A stretch of 60,403 bases of DNA from Asticcacaulis aquaticus (GCF_028550415.1 NZ_JAQQKX010000019.1:1-60403); one strand, 5' to 3'. Positions 34,519 to 43,849 are shown, counted from the stretch's first letter. The notes: generated by a model from the letters alone, not told the origin. Made by a program: numbers and translations.

Positions 34519-36053
34519 GCGAACATCCCGTGCAGATGCCAGTTCTGATCGCCGGTGTGGGCGTCTTCGCCGTCGCCGGAGCGGTAGATCCACAGCCGTT
34601 CGCCGGTCTCGATCTCGACGCGGAAATAGTCGCGCACGGCGGTGATCTCACCGTCGCGCAGCCACCATTCGCCGAAGATGCGCTCCGGCCCATCGGCGGC
34701 GGTGACCCGGTAACGCGTGCCGCGCCAGATGATGTGCGTCGGTGGATGGTCGGGCAGTTGCGCCAGCGTCCGGATGGCTTCCGGCTTTGGGAAGAGCCGC
34801 ACTGGGCGTGGCCACTGTTGAGGCCATTGCGTTGCCCAGTCCGCTGCCATCCCTTCCAGAGGATCGCTGCGGCGGGCCGCGCGTTCAGGGACATCGCTCT
34901 GCACAGGCGTCAGGCGGTAAAGCCGTCCATCGCCGATGCGGTTTGAGAGCACGTCGATCAGGGCCGCCAGATCGATCGTGTTGTCTTCGGTGTGCGAGAC
35001 CTGAACCGGGGCGAGAAGTTCGGCTTCGGTGGCGACCAGTCGCATGCGCTCGATGCCGAAACCGGGGGCGACCGTATCCAGCTTTTCACACTGGAGCCGT
35101 GTCAGACGCGCCGCGTCACGCACGGGCCTTGCCATGCCGACCCGGATGGCCTCGATGCGATTATCGACGCGGGTAAAATAGAGATCGACCTGTCGCGCGC
35201 CCAGACCCTTGGCCTCAAGCCGTTCGCACAGATCGGCGGTCAGTCTGCCGGTATAGCGCGCCAGAGTCTCCGGCGCGCCGATGGGCTCGAAGAAGCCGCG
35301 CTCGACCGCGATCACGTCGGGCAGATGCACCGGTTCTATCGGCTCGGCGGTATGACCCAGCGCCTGATCGAGGCGGCGCACTAGATCGGGACCGAAGCGC
35401 TTGGCCAGAGGCGCGCGCGGCTGATGCATCAGATCGCCGACGGTCTCAAACCCCAGTTGACCAAGGCTTTGCAACTGAGACGCCGTCACCCGCAGCGCGG
35501 CGACCGGCAATGCTGCCAATGCTGCCGCTGTCTGTCCGGGTGGGCACAGATGGATCGGTCGCGCCACGAACCGCGCCAGCGCATGCGCGGTACCACGCGT
35601 ATCGGCGATAGCGGCACGGGCCTCGATCTGCTGCCCGGCCAATCGCTGCACCATGTAGCGCAGCAGGTCGGCTTCGCCGCCATGAAGGTGATCGGCGCCG
35701 GTCACATCGATAATCAGCCCGTCGGGTGCATCGGGCGCGACCAAGGGCGAAAAGGTACGCAATCCCCACTGCGCCAGTACCTCCAGCGCTTCGGCGTCTC
35801 GCTCAGGCTCGGCGTCATGTGCGACAAGGCCTTCGACCAGCACCTGAGCCTGAGTGAGCGGCATACCGATCCGCACGCCGCCGCGCAGAGCCGGGCGGTT
35901 GGCGGCGGTCACCACACGGCGGCGGCCATCCGTACCTTTTAGTACAATAGGCGCGTCAGGAGGCGATCCGGACGTGCCCGTGTTCCGCACGGTCTGACAC
36001 CGCCAGCGGTCGATGGACCACTGGGGCAGCCAGAGCGAGACGACCCTTGGCAT
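34515..36053 (-). CDS. imuB: ImuB, Y-family polymerase-like mutasome subunit
   Basis: A 512-residue member of the Y-family without the usual acidic catalytic residues at the N-terminus (VVSLWLPQWSIDRW). It is a non-catalytic platform that links DnaE2 to the sliding clamp. The family landmarks RGGVRIGMPLTQAQVL, IDVTGADHLHGGEADLL and a helix-hairpin segment (LQSLGQLGFETVGDLM) are present. ATG 36053 lies inside the end of imuA, giving a 98-bp overlap in another frame, and its stop overlaps dnaE2. The three genes form one operon. Confidence 0.93.
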   Translation of the reverse strand: MPRVVSLWLPQWSIDRWRCQTVRNTGTSGSPPDAPIVLKGTDGRRRVVTAANRPALRGGVRIGMPLTQAQVLVEGLVAHDAEPERDAEALEVLAQWGLRTFSPLVAPDAPDGLIIDVTGADHLHGGEADLLRYMVQRLAGQQIEARAAIADTRGTAHALARFVARPIHLCPPGQTAAALAALPVAALRVTASQLQSLGQLGFETVGDLMHQPRAPLAKRFGPDLVRRLDQALGHTAEPIEPVHLPDVIAVERGFFEPIGAPETLARYTGRLTADLCERLEAKGLGARQVDLYFTRVDNRIEAIRVGMARPVRDAARLTRLQCEKLDTVAPGFGIERMRLVATEAELLAPVQVSHTEDNTIDLAALIDVLSNRIGDGRLYRLTPVQSDVPERAARRSDPLEGMAADWATQWPQQWPRPVRLFPKPEAIRTLAQLPDHPPTHIIWRGTRYRVTAADGPERIFGEWWLRDGEITAVRDYFRVEIETGERLWIYRSGDGEDAHTGDQNWHLHGMFA

Positions 36054-36756
36054 CGCAGGCCTCCACATCGAAAACGGCGGGGTCTCCGCCCTTGCAGCGC
36101 AGCAGTTCCAGCCGCCAGCGCGCCCGGCCCAAGCCTACTCCCAAACCCGGCACCGGCAAGGGCGCAGAGGGCAGGGGACTTACCCGCCAGCGCGTCACGG
36201 CCGCCGTCGGCTGACCGAAGGCCACCGCATCCTGCTCGCGCCCCCAGCGTCGCACGATCAATGACAACACCGGATGACCTTCCGCCGCCAGTTGCAGCCG
36301 TCGCGACGATGTCAGCGAAAGGCGCGACACCTCGCCGACCACGGCGCCTAGACCACGATGTCGCAAAGCCTCCTCACAACAGGCCAGCACGCTCTTCTCG
36401 TCACCCGCCTCGACATAGATCAACCGTTCCGGTGTCAATCCTGCTTGCGCCAGACCCGGCGCGAACAGATCGTTTCGTGTCACGCACCACAACACCTGAC
36501 CCGTCGTCCGCGCAGCAATCCCCGCGGCAAACAACGCCGCCGCAGCCCCATCCACGGCCCCCCGCGCATCCCCTGAAACCTCATGCAACGCCCCCATAGC
36601 CAGCCCGCCACCCGGAAGCCGCCGGTCGATCTCAGGCAGACCGAAAGCCAAGTTCCCCGCACGGCCCTGACTACCGTCCAGCGTCTGAATCTGTTGCCGT
36701 AGGGTCGTCAAAACCGGAGAGGGTGTTCTATCTGGGGAGGCTTTTGGCTTTGGCAT
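35956..36756 (-). CDS. imuA: ImuA, RecA-like mutasome subunit
   Basis: A 266-residue protein of the ImuA/SulA-like group, the first gene of the SOS mutagenesis operon. The RecA-fold landmarks are LAFGLPEIDRRLPGGGLAMGALHEVSG at the N-terminus, then GQVLWCVTRNDLFAPGLAQAGL, LIYVEAGDEKSVLACCEEALRH and ALGAVVGEVSRLSLTSSRRLQLAAE-like segments. It modulates RecA and recruits ImuB/DnaE2 in related bacteria. ATG 36756 begins MPKPKASPDRTPSP. An SOS box lies 34 bp upstream. Confidence 0.9.
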   Translation of the reverse strand: MPKPKASPDRTPSPVLTTLRQQIQTLDGSQGRAGNLAFGLPEIDRRLPGGGLAMGALHEVSGDARGAVDGAAAALFAAGIAARTTGQVLWCVTRNDLFAPGLAQAGLTPERLIYVEAGDEKSVLACCEEALRHRGLGAVVGEVSRLSLTSSRRLQLAAEGHPVLSLIVRRWGREQDAVAFGQPTAAVTRWRVSPLPSAPLPVPGLGVGLGRARWRLELLRCKGGDPAVFDVEACDAKGRLALAAPVVHRPLAVSDRAEHGHVRIAS

Positions 36757-36789
36757 GTGGAGAACCGCATCCGACTTTCTCGAAATTAA

Positions 36790-36804
36790 GTTCACTTTTT
36801 GTTC
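36790..36804. promoter_or_regulatory. SOS box (LexA operator) before imuA
   Basis: GTTCACTTTTTGTTC fits the alphaproteobacterial LexA consensus GTTC-N7-GTTC exactly. It lies 34 bp upstream of the imuA start, where it would overlap the promoter. The 331-bp gap to the next gene (36757-37087) contains nothing else I can support. Confidence 0.88.
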
Positions 36805-37087
36805 CAAATGCGAGGGAGAGTCAAGGTTCACAGTTTGGCAGGGCAACTATGGGTGCGGTAAATGACCGCCGTTGGCCCATTGCGGACCTAATAGCGACTA
36901 AGAGCGGCTGAGAAAGCGGACATTGAATGCGTGATCGATTGAAAACTTGATCATCTGAGCCGGCGTCTTGCCTGTAGGCGCATTCATACGGCTCCGGTCA
37001 ATTAATCAGGCCCGCGGGGACAAGAGACGACGCAGCCCCTCTGTTAGGGTCCGGACATACCATTCGGATCACCCAGAGGATCGTCTC

Positions 37088-38194
37088 ATGACTACTGCTA
37101 CTGTCGACGCCCCGGCGCTTAAGCTGGAAGAAATCACGACCGCTGCCGCATGGCGCGGTGATGTCCTGTCGAAATCCGACTCGTGGGTCTATATGCTGTC
37201 CGAAGCCCAGATCGCCGAACTGGAGGCGCTGGGGACGCGTTTCGTCGAAGAAGACCCCGATCTGCGCTTTGTGCAGAAGGAAGAATATCCGCTGGTCGAA
37301 TGCCTCGACGCGATCAAGGAATGGGGGCGCGACGTCGATTCCGGTCGCGGTTTCGTGCTGGTGCGGGGTTTGCGTACGCACCTCTATTCCGACGCCCTGT
37401 CGGCGGCGATCTATTACATTCTCGGCCTCTATATGGGCGACCCGATCCGCCAGAACGAAAAGGGCGACCTGATCGACTCGGTCTATGCCACGTCGGACAA
37501 GATGATGGACGATCCGACGGCGAAGTCGTCGAAGGTGCGCGACTATCTGGTGTTCCATTCGGATTCGTCGGACGTCGTGTCGCTGATGTGCCTGCGTCCG
37601 GCCAAAGAGGGTGGCGCGTCGTGCCTCGTGTCGGGGGCCGAGATATATAACGAGATCCTGCGTCGCCGCCCGGACCTGGCGCCGCTGTTGTTCGAGCCCT
37701 ATCACTGGGACTGGCGCCGTCAGGACAAGTATGCGCCGGCCGACACCTATACCTCGCCGATCATCAACCTGACCGATGGCGTCTTCTCGATGTATGCGGG
37801 GTCGCTCTATATCCTGACGGCGCAGGAATATGAGGGCGTGCCGAAGCTTACGCCCGAGCAGATCGAGGTACTGGAACTGTTCGATAAGATCACCTACGAA
37901 CCCGGCATGGCCATCGAGATGGATTTCCGCCCCGGCGACATTCAGTGGCTGTCGAACTACGCCGCCCTTCACGCGCGGACCCTTTATCACGACTATCCGG
38001 AGCCTCAGCGCCGTCGTCACCTGCTGCGCTTGTGGCTGAGCCGTCAGGGCGACCGCCCGGTCATCGACGGCTTCGGCAAGAACGGCGTCGTTCAGGTGCG
38101 TCACAAGCCGCGCGAAGGCCAGACCGAAGACAATCTCGGTTTCTTCCGCATCAAGGATGCCCCGGTGCCGCGCCTGCTGGCCGACCACGGATAA
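37088..38194 (+). CDS. TauD/TfdA-family Fe(II)/2-oxoglutarate dioxygenase
   Basis: A 368-residue jelly-roll oxygenase. The facial-triad motif HxD is in YLVFHSDSSDVVSL, the distal His in AALHARTLYHDY, and the 2-oxoglutarate-binding Arg in RRRHLLRLWLS. The N-terminal ~90 residues precede the fold. The class hydroxylates taurine, aryloxyacetates, carnitine-type or other small molecules with succinate and CO2 release; the substrate is unknown here. ATG 37088 has AGAGGA before it. It is followed after 18 bp by a beta-hydroxyacid dehydrogenase, a sensible partner for oxidising a hydroxylated product. Confidence 0.9.
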   Translation: MTTATVDAPALKLEEITTAAAWRGDVLSKSDSWVYMLSEAQIAELEALGTRFVEEDPDLRFVQKEEYPLVECLDAIKEWGRDVDSGRGFVLVRGLRTHLYSDALSAAIYYILGLYMGDPIRQNEKGDLIDSVYATSDKMMDDPTAKSSKVRDYLVFHSDSSDVVSLMCLRPAKEGGASCLVSGAEIYNEILRRRPDLAPLLFEPYHWDWRRQDKYAPADTYTSPIINLTDGVFSMYAGSLYILTAQEYEGVPKLTPEQIEVLELFDKITYEPGMAIEMDFRPGDIQWLSNYAALHARTLYHDYPEPQRRRHLLRLWLSRQGDRPVIDGFGKNGVVQVRHKPREGQTEDNLGFFRIKDAPVPRLLADHG

Positions 38195-38212
38195 TCAGGG
38201 TAAGACGCGTCC

Positions 38213-39082
38213 ATGACAGCTTCCATCGCTTTTCTCGGTCTCGGCATCATGGGGTCGGCCATGGCCCGTCGCCTTATTGAGGCGGGCTTCACGGTCAGTG
38301 TTTTCAATCGCAATCCTGAGCGATCCGCACCGTTTGCCGGGGCCGCCCGGATCGCCGCAAGCCCTCGGGACGCGGCCGAAGGGGCCGATCTGATCATGGC
38401 CATGGTCACAGATGACGCGGCGTCGCGCCATCTGTGGCTGGGGGATGAGGGCGCACTGGCGGGCATCAGGGCCGGAGCAGTCTGTCTGGAGGCCTCGACC
38501 TTGACGCCGGACTGGATCGCCGCGTGGGCCGGGCATGTGACGGCGTCGGGCGGTAAGCCGCTGGATGCACCCGTGACCGGTACCAAGCCGCATGCGGAGA
38601 CCGGGCAACTGGTCTTCATTGCGGGCGGTGAGTCAGAGACGCTGGACAGTGTGCGTCCGGCGCTTGAGGTCCTGGGCCGCAAGGTGGTCCATATGGGCCC
38701 GTCAGGCAGCGGCGCGATGTTCAAGCTGATCAACAACTTCATGGGCGGGGTGCAGGTCGCGGCTCTGGCCGAGGCCTTTGCGATGATCGATCGGTCGGGT
38801 CTCAATCTGGAACAGGCGGTGGAGACGCTGCTCGATGGCTCGCCGGGCAGCCCGATGGTGAAGATGATCGCGGGACGCGTCATGGCCGATGATTACCGCC
38901 CGAATTTTCAGGTCGCCCTGCAGGCCAAGGACATGGTCTATGCCATTGCCGCTGCGGGGTCTCTCGGGGTCGATCTGGTCACCGTCCGGGCGGCCCTGAC
39001 GAGCTTCGAAGCCGCGATGGCCGAGGGCAGGGGCGCAGACGATATCGCCGCCGTCGTGGCCTCGGTGCGTCACAGACCATAA
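38213..39082 (+). CDS. NAD(P)-dependent beta-hydroxyacid dehydrogenase family protein
   Basis: A 289-residue oxidoreductase of the 3-hydroxyisobutyrate dehydrogenase/tartronate-semialdehyde reductase group. The Rossmann start is IAFLGLGIMGSAMARRL. The substrate loop DAPVTGTKPHAETGQL corresponds to the DAPVSGG-type signature. Then come GPSGSGAMFKLINNFMGG with the catalytic Lys, and FQVALQAKDMVYAI. It oxidises a small beta-hydroxyacid or reduces a semialdehyde. It lies 18 bp after the TauD-type oxygenase and is probably co-transcribed. The precise substrate is not deducible. Confidence 0.92.
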   Translation: MTASIAFLGLGIMGSAMARRLIEAGFTVSVFNRNPERSAPFAGAARIAASPRDAAEGADLIMAMVTDDAASRHLWLGDEGALAGIRAGAVCLEASTLTPDWIAAWAGHVTASGGKPLDAPVTGTKPHAETGQLVFIAGGESETLDSVRPALEVLGRKVVHMGPSGSGAMFKLINNFMGGVQVAALAEAFAMIDRSGLNLEQAVETLLDGSPGSPMVKMIAGRVMADDYRPNFQVALQAKDMVYAIAAAGSLGVDLVTVRAALTSFEAAMAEGRGADDIAAVVASVRHRP

Positions 39083-39150
39083 GTCACTGAAAAATTTGTT
39101 TATTAACCCAGGGGATCGCGCCGTGCGTTCACCCAACGAAGGAGCTTTGC

Positions 39151-39780
39151 ATGAATGTCAGCGTTATAGGTACTGGCAATATGGGATCGGGTCTTGTCAC
39201 CCATCTGGTCAAAGCCGGTCATGAGGTGTTCGTCCTCGGTCGCGATGCGGCGAAGACCGAGGCTCTGGCCGCTGCGACCGGCGCGACGGCGGTTGCGGCA
39301 GACGAGATCGCTTCGGCGGATGTCGTCATCAATGCCACGGCCTACGGCGACGCGGTGGCGGCTCTGAGCGCCATTCCGGGCCTAACGGGCAAGATCGTCG
39401 TCGACATCTCGAACCCGCTGACCGCCGACTATATGGGGCTGACGCTCGGCTATTCGACCTCGGCCGCCGAAGAGATCGCTGCCGCCGTGCCGGGCATCAC
39501 GGTCGTCAAGGCCTTCAATACGATTCTGGCGCAGGTTTTAGCGGCAGGCGCGACCATCGGTGAGACCACGGTGCCGGTCTTTGTCGCCGGTGACGATGCC
39601 GATGCCAAGGCAAAAGTCATCGCACTGGTCGGTTCGCTCGGTTTTGCGCCGGTGGATGCCGGGGGCCTGAAGAACGCCCGCTATCTGGAGCCGGTTGCCG
39701 GTCTCAACATCTATCTGGCCTATGGGGCCGGGCACGGCGTGGCCATCGCGCCGTCGTGGATCGGGGTGAACCAAGACTAA
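39151..39780 (+). CDS. NADP-binding oxidoreductase (F420-dependent NADP reductase-like)
   Basis: A 209-residue single-domain Rossmann protein: MNVSVIGTGNMGSGLVTHL, LGRDAAKTEAL, DVVINATAYGDAVAAL, KIVVDISNPL and VVKAFNTILAQVL. This matches the NADPH:F420 reductase-like (Fno/YqcI-like) group. Such proteins occur widely in organisms lacking F420, so the cofactor partner is uncertain. AAGGAG precedes ATG 39151 by eight bases. It may be the third gene of the TauD unit, though a 68-bp gap separates it. It ends at a strong bidirectional terminator. Confidence 0.85.
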   Translation: MNVSVIGTGNMGSGLVTHLVKAGHEVFVLGRDAAKTEALAAATGATAVAADEIASADVVINATAYGDAVAALSAIPGLTGKIVVDISNPLTADYMGLTLGYSTSAAEEIAAAVPGITVVKAFNTILAQVLAAGATIGETTVPVFVAGDDADAKAKVIALVGSLGFAPVDAGGLKNARYLEPVAGLNIYLAYGAGHGVAIAPSWIGVNQD

Positions 39781-39806
39781 AAAAGGGGCCGGAAACGGCC
39801 CCTTTT
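39781..39806. terminator. Bidirectional terminator between convergent genes
   Basis: A perfect 11-bp stem AAAAGGGGCCG/CGGCCCCTTTT with a GAAA tetraloop spans 39781-39806. It has A and T runs on opposite sides, serving both the oxidoreductase and the VOC gene. Confidence 0.92.
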
Positions 39807-39810
39807 CTAT

Positions 39811-40302
39811 TTATTCCTTGGTGTAGCCATCCGGGATTTGCGGATTTTCGCCCGCCTTGCCCCACAGGATGATCTCGTTGCCCCACGGGTCTTCGAAGGC
39901 GTAGTTATAGCCGTTGAATTCTTTCCAGTAGTGGTCTTTCCACAGGAGCTTGGCACCACGCGAGGTAGCGGCGTCGAGGATGCGTTCCGGCGTATCGTCG
40001 TCGCTGACCAGGACCCACAGGCGCGCCTTGTGGTCGCCGCGGCTCAGAGCCTTGGTGCCCGCGCCTTCGGCTGTTGGGTAAGGGCGCGCATTGTTGGTAT
40101 TAAAGATGCCGATGTGCAGGTTGCCGATCTGGCTCTGGCTGCCGTCCTTGTTCTTGAAATTCTCGCCGGGCACGAGGCGGTGATAGACGCCCGCCGGGCG
40201 GCCTTCGTTGGTCCAGCCGAAGACCTCGGCATAGAATTGACCGGTGGCTTCCGGGTCGTCGGAGGCCAGATCGACGAAGATTAAGGTATTGGGATAGGTC
40301 AT
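39811..40302 (-). CDS. VOC/glyoxalase-fold protein
   Basis: A 163-residue protein with two beta-alpha-beta-beta-beta units typical of the vicinal-oxygen-chelate superfamily. NTLIFVDLASDDPEATGQFYAEVFGW marks the first unit. The second ends YNYAFEDPWGNEIILWGKAGE, where the final metal-binding Glu would lie. The superfamily includes glyoxalase I, extradiol dioxygenases and antibiotic-binding proteins. No specific reaction can be assigned. It is the first of several minus-strand genes after the terminator and lies 114 bp downstream of the DODA-type gene. Confidence 0.85.
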   Translation of the reverse strand: MTYPNTLIFVDLASDDPEATGQFYAEVFGWTNEGRPAGVYHRLVPGENFKNKDGSQSQIGNLHIGIFNTNNARPYPTAEGAGTKALSRGDHKARLWVLVSDDDTPERILDAATSRGAKLLWKDHYWKEFNGYNYAFEDPWGNEIILWGKAGENPQIPDGYTKE

Positions 40303-40416
40303 GATGGTCTTGTCCAGTTACTATGAATTTCCGGGGTTCAGGAACTGAACCCCGGCAAGGGCGACCGACCGCCCGAGCAAAGCGAGGAGCCTGCGCGGCC
40401 TCTGAGCGCAAAAAAA

Positions 40417-41253
40417 CTACCCAAAACGAAAAGCGGAAACGGTGGCCTGCATGACCACGTCGGAGAAGATGCGCGCCCCCTTGTCGTCGTCACCGGCACC
40501 GGCGGCGATCATCAGGGGCAGGAGGTGTTCTTCGCGCGGGTGGGCGTTGCGCGCGGCGGGACCCTCGGCCCAGTGGTTGAGCGCGTCGGTGCGCACAGTG
40601 GGGTCGTCCTGCGCCAGAGACGCAGTCAGCCAGTCGTCGAACGCCTTGGACGGGGCCGTGGCCGACGGCGTGCGGAAGGCGTGCATATTGTGATAGCTCA
40701 TGCCCGAACCGACGATCAGGACGCCTTCGTCGCGCAGGCTTTTCAGCGCCTTGCCCGCCGCCATGTGTTCGGCCGGATCGAGATTGCGCTTAAGCGACAA
40801 GGGCACGACCGGGATATCGGCATCCGGGAAGGCCAGCAGGAACGGGATGAAGACGCCGTGGTCGAAACCGCGTTTGGCGTCGGTTTTGGCGGCGATCCCG
40901 GCTTCGGTCAGAAGCTCGACGATGCGGTTGGCCAGTTCGGTCGAACCCGGCGCCGGATAGCTCAGTTCGTAGGTGTGTTTCGGAAAGCCGTAATAGTCGA
41001 AGATCATCTCCGGCTGCGGCGCGGTGGCGGCGGTGAAGACGGCCTCTTCCCAATGACCGGAAATGACGACGATCGCCTTGGGGCGTTCCGGCAGGGTCGT
41101 GGCGAGGTTCTTCAGCCAGTCGGCGGTCTTGTCCCAGGTATTGGCCGGTTCGCCCATCAGCGACCAGTCCATGAAGAAACAGGGCCCGCCACCGTGCGGG
41201 ATGAACAGGGTCGGCTGAGTCGCCGAGGTGAGGGGCTGGGCTGAATCGGGCAT
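40417..41253 (-). CDS. DODA-type (class III) extradiol ring-cleavage dioxygenase
   Basis: A 278-residue member of the YgiD/4,5-DOPA-dioxygenase family. The likely metal ligands are in LFIPHGGGPCFF, VISGHWEEAVF and RGFDHGVFIPFL. PVVPLSLKRNLDPAEHMAAGKAL and VGSGMSYHNMHAFR complete the fold. These enzymes cleave catechol-type rings or act as related lipoamide-type proteins; the native substrate here is unknown. The C-terminus is close to the family end. It is monocistronic or weakly linked to the VOC gene 114 bp downstream. Confidence 0.9.
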   Translation of the reverse strand: MPDSAQPLTSATQPTLFIPHGGGPCFFMDWSLMGEPANTWDKTADWLKNLATTLPERPKAIVVISGHWEEAVFTAATAPQPEMIFDYYGFPKHTYELSYPAPGSTELANRIVELLTEAGIAAKTDAKRGFDHGVFIPFLLAFPDADIPVVPLSLKRNLDPAEHMAAGKALKSLRDEGVLIVGSGMSYHNMHAFRTPSATAPSKAFDDWLTASLAQDDPTVRTDALNHWAEGPAARNAHPREEHLLPLMIAAGAGDDDKGARIFSDVVMQATVSAFRFG

Positions 41254-41351
41254 ATTATATCCGTTTGAAAAGGTTTGGCTTCCGATGTAGCCGGGGCCGT
41301 CAGACAGGTCTTGTCTGACGGCGTTTTGAAACTTGTCGGCAGATGATCAGA

Positions 41352-41396
41352 GCGATATGCCAAAAAGTGTGAAGCGGTTTTTGGCTACAATATCGC
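41352..41396. repeat. Diverged copy of the dispersed palindrome
   Basis: The outer arms GCGATAT/ATATCGC and inner arms GCCAAAAA/TTTTTGGC surround the conserved AAAGTGTGAAGCGG core. It lies between the DODA and GH3 genes. Confidence 0.6.
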
Positions 41397-41409
41397 GACC
41401 AGAAAAAAT

Positions 41410-43623
41410 CTACGGTTTGAGGCGTTTGGCCTTCAGCTTGACCGTCCCGGTTTCGATCAGGTCGGTCGCCGATGCGCCCAGCGCCACGCCATAGGTGCCG
41501 CTTTTGACCACCCAGCCCGGTGTCTGCGTGTCGAACTGCCCGATCAGGCGCGGATCGGCGCGGAGGGTAACGGTGCGTGTTTCGCCGGGTTGCAAATCGA
41601 CCTTATCGAAGCCGATCAGGCGCTGGGTCTCGCCGTCGGGCGTCTGCGTCAGATAGACCTGCGGCGCCGCCTTGCCGGGACGCTGGCCCGTATTGGTCAC
41701 CTTGAAACTGAAGCTGAGCTGATCGCCGCCACTGAGGTTCAGGTCGCTGTAACTGAACGTCGTATAGCTGAGACCGAAGCCGAACGGGAACAGCGGCGTC
41801 TGTTTCGTGCGTTTGAACCAGCGATAACCGATATCCGCGCCCTCATGATAGACGACGTCGAACTGGACCTTTTCCGGCAGATCGACACCGGGCAGATCCG
41901 GGCGTGGGGTCTGCGCCAGACTGACCGGGAAGGTCATCGGCAGATGGCCGGACGGATTGACATCGCCGAACAGGATATCGGCGATCACTTCACCGCCCTG
42001 AGCGCCGGAATACCACGCCTGAAGGACGGCGGGCACCTTGCTTAGCCACGGCATGGTGACCGGTCCGCCGGTTTGCAGCACGACGATGGTCTTCGGATTG
42101 GCCTCGGCGACAGCGGAGATCATCGCGTCCTGACCGCGCGGCAGGTCAATGTTCGGGGCATCGATGGACTCGGTCATCCACTGATTGCCGAAGACGATGA
42201 CAAGGTCGGCCTTGGCGGCCTTGCGTGCGGCCTCGGTGGCGTTGCGGCCATTGTCGAACAGGACGGTCGCCCTGGGCGCGCGGGCGCGGATGGCGGCCAG
42301 CGGCGCGGACGGGTGGTACTGTTCTCTCACATATTGCGCGAACAGGGTTTCGCCGCTCATGGGAACGCCCGGCTGCCCTGACACAGACGTGACGTTGGAC
42401 GAACCGCCGCCGGACAGGACGCCCTTTTCGGCGTAGTCGCCGATGACGAGGATGGTGCGCGCCTCGCGACCCAATGGCAGGATATCGCCGCTGTTCTTGA
42501 GCAGGACCATGCCCTCTTCGGCGGCGGCGCGGCTGATGCGGGCGTGGGCCGCGTAGTCGATCTCGCTCTTCTGCGGGGGCGAATCGAACACGCCCGAAGC
42601 GATCTGCGCATAGAGAATGCGGCGGACCATGTCGGACAGACGCGCAGGCGGGACGTCGCCGGTTTCCACGGCGGCTTTCAGCGGCGCGCCGAACCACGGC
42701 TGGGCATCCAGTTCCTTGGCCGCCTGCTGATCGAGGCCTTTGAGCGCGAAATCGGTCGCCTTGACCGCGCCCCAGTCGGACATGACGAAGCCCTTATAGC
42801 CCCAGTCGCGTTTCAGGACGCCGTTGAGCAGGTGGTCATTGCCGCAGGCATAGTCGCCATTGACGAGGTTATAGCCGCACATGACCGAATAGGGATTGCC
42901 GCGTTCGATGGCGATCTGGAACGCCAGCAGGTCGGTTTCGCGCATGGCCTGTTCGCCGATGACGCTGTTCGACCAGTCGCGGTTGGTCTCGGAATCGTTG
43001 ACGGCGAAATGCTTGATGGTGGCGATGATCTTTTGCGACTGCGCGCCGCGAATGGCTTCGCCCGCCATGACGCCTGACAAGAGCGTATCTTCGCCGAAAT
43101 ATTCGAAATTGCGCCCGTTGCGCGGATCGCGAGCCAGATTGACGCCGCCGGTCAGGAGCACATTGAACCCCTTGGCCCGGGCCTCGGCGGCGATCATCGC
43201 GCCCCCCTCATAGGCCAGTTTCGGATTGAAGCTGGCGGCGGTGCTCAATGCCGAGGGCAGGGCGGTGGCGTGGTCGCCGGGGCGGACATCGGACGGATTG
43301 GTCACGCCTAATGACGCATCGGTCTCGAACAGGGGCGGGATATTGAGACGCTTGACGCCCGGCACATAACCGGCGGCGGGGATGGCGTCTTCGGGCTGCG
43401 GATTGTCGGGGGTACGCGTAACCCACGGCACGGGCCAGGTGCCGTTGACCATGGCGATGCGCTCATCCAGCGTCATCCGCGCCTCGATCCCGGCGGCGCG
43501 TTTTTGCGCAGCTGGATCGGCCATCACCGCAGAGCTCAGGGCCGAGCCGCTCATCAAAACGGTGAGAAAAAGAGCGCGGGTGTGGGCCCGCGCATACGAC
43601 ATAGGTTTCGTAAGTTTGTGCAT
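41410..43623 (-). CDS. Glycoside hydrolase family 3 beta-glucosidase (exported)
   Basis: A 737-residue secreted/periplasmic glucosidase. A signal peptide (around residues 8-34) is followed by the (alpha/beta)8 domain, with DASLGVTNP, the long helix of NVLLTGGVNLARDPRNGRNFEYFGED, KHFAVNDSETNR, and nucleophile Asp in KGFVMSDWGA (~residue 280). The alpha/beta sandwich with the acid/base region and a C-terminal fibronectin-III-like domain (TNTGQRPGKAAPQVYL...PQTPGWVVKSGTYGVALG) complete it. It hydrolyses terminal beta-glucosides. ATG 43623 with GGGGAA is preferred to the long upstream extension. The upstream gap (43624-43913) holds two palindromes. Confidence 0.93.
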   Translation of the reverse strand: MHKLTKPMSYARAHTRALFLTVLMSGSALSSAVMADPAAQKRAAGIEARMTLDERIAMVNGTWPVPWVTRTPDNPQPEDAIPAAGYVPGVKRLNIPPLFETDASLGVTNPSDVRPGDHATALPSALSTAASFNPKLAYEGGAMIAAEARAKGFNVLLTGGVNLARDPRNGRNFEYFGEDTLLSGVMAGEAIRGAQSQKIIATIKHFAVNDSETNRDWSNSVIGEQAMRETDLLAFQIAIERGNPYSVMCGYNLVNGDYACGNDHLLNGVLKRDWGYKGFVMSDWGAVKATDFALKGLDQQAAKELDAQPWFGAPLKAAVETGDVPPARLSDMVRRILYAQIASGVFDSPPQKSEIDYAAHARISRAAAEEGMVLLKNSGDILPLGREARTILVIGDYAEKGVLSGGGSSNVTSVSGQPGVPMSGETLFAQYVREQYHPSAPLAAIRARAPRATVLFDNGRNATEAARKAAKADLVIVFGNQWMTESIDAPNIDLPRGQDAMISAVAEANPKTIVVLQTGGPVTMPWLSKVPAVLQAWYSGAQGGEVIADILFGDVNPSGHLPMTFPVSLAQTPRPDLPGVDLPEKVQFDVVYHEGADIGYRWFKRTKQTPLFPFGFGLSYTTFSYSDLNLSGGDQLSFSFKVTNTGQRPGKAAPQVYLTQTPDGETQRLIGFDKVDLQPGETRTVTLRADPRLIGQFDTQTPGWVVKSGTYGVALGASATDLIETGTVKLKAKRLKP

Positions 43624-43789
43624 GGCCAATATTCCCCAGGGTCGCCGTACGGGTCTTGACCGGCGGCGTCGTAAAATTTGACAGCGCTGTAAATGGTGCC
43701 CCATGCGGACTATACGCCTGACGCCCTGTTTTTTGGCAGGCGGGGGTTTGGCTTTGACGCGGTTGCGGATTCCGGTTTTGCTGTTCAAA

Positions 43790-43833
43790 GCGCATTCCGA
43801 AAAGTGTGCAACGGTTTTCGGAATCAAATGCGC
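43790..43833. repeat. Dispersed palindrome copy (GCGCAT...ATGCGC)
   Basis: The arms GCGCATTCCGAAAA/TTTTCGGAATCAAATGCGC flank the GTGTGCAACG core. It is the same family as the copies at 32106-32149 and 48816-48859. Confidence 0.85.
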
Positions 43834-43849
43834 GACCAATCAAAGATTT

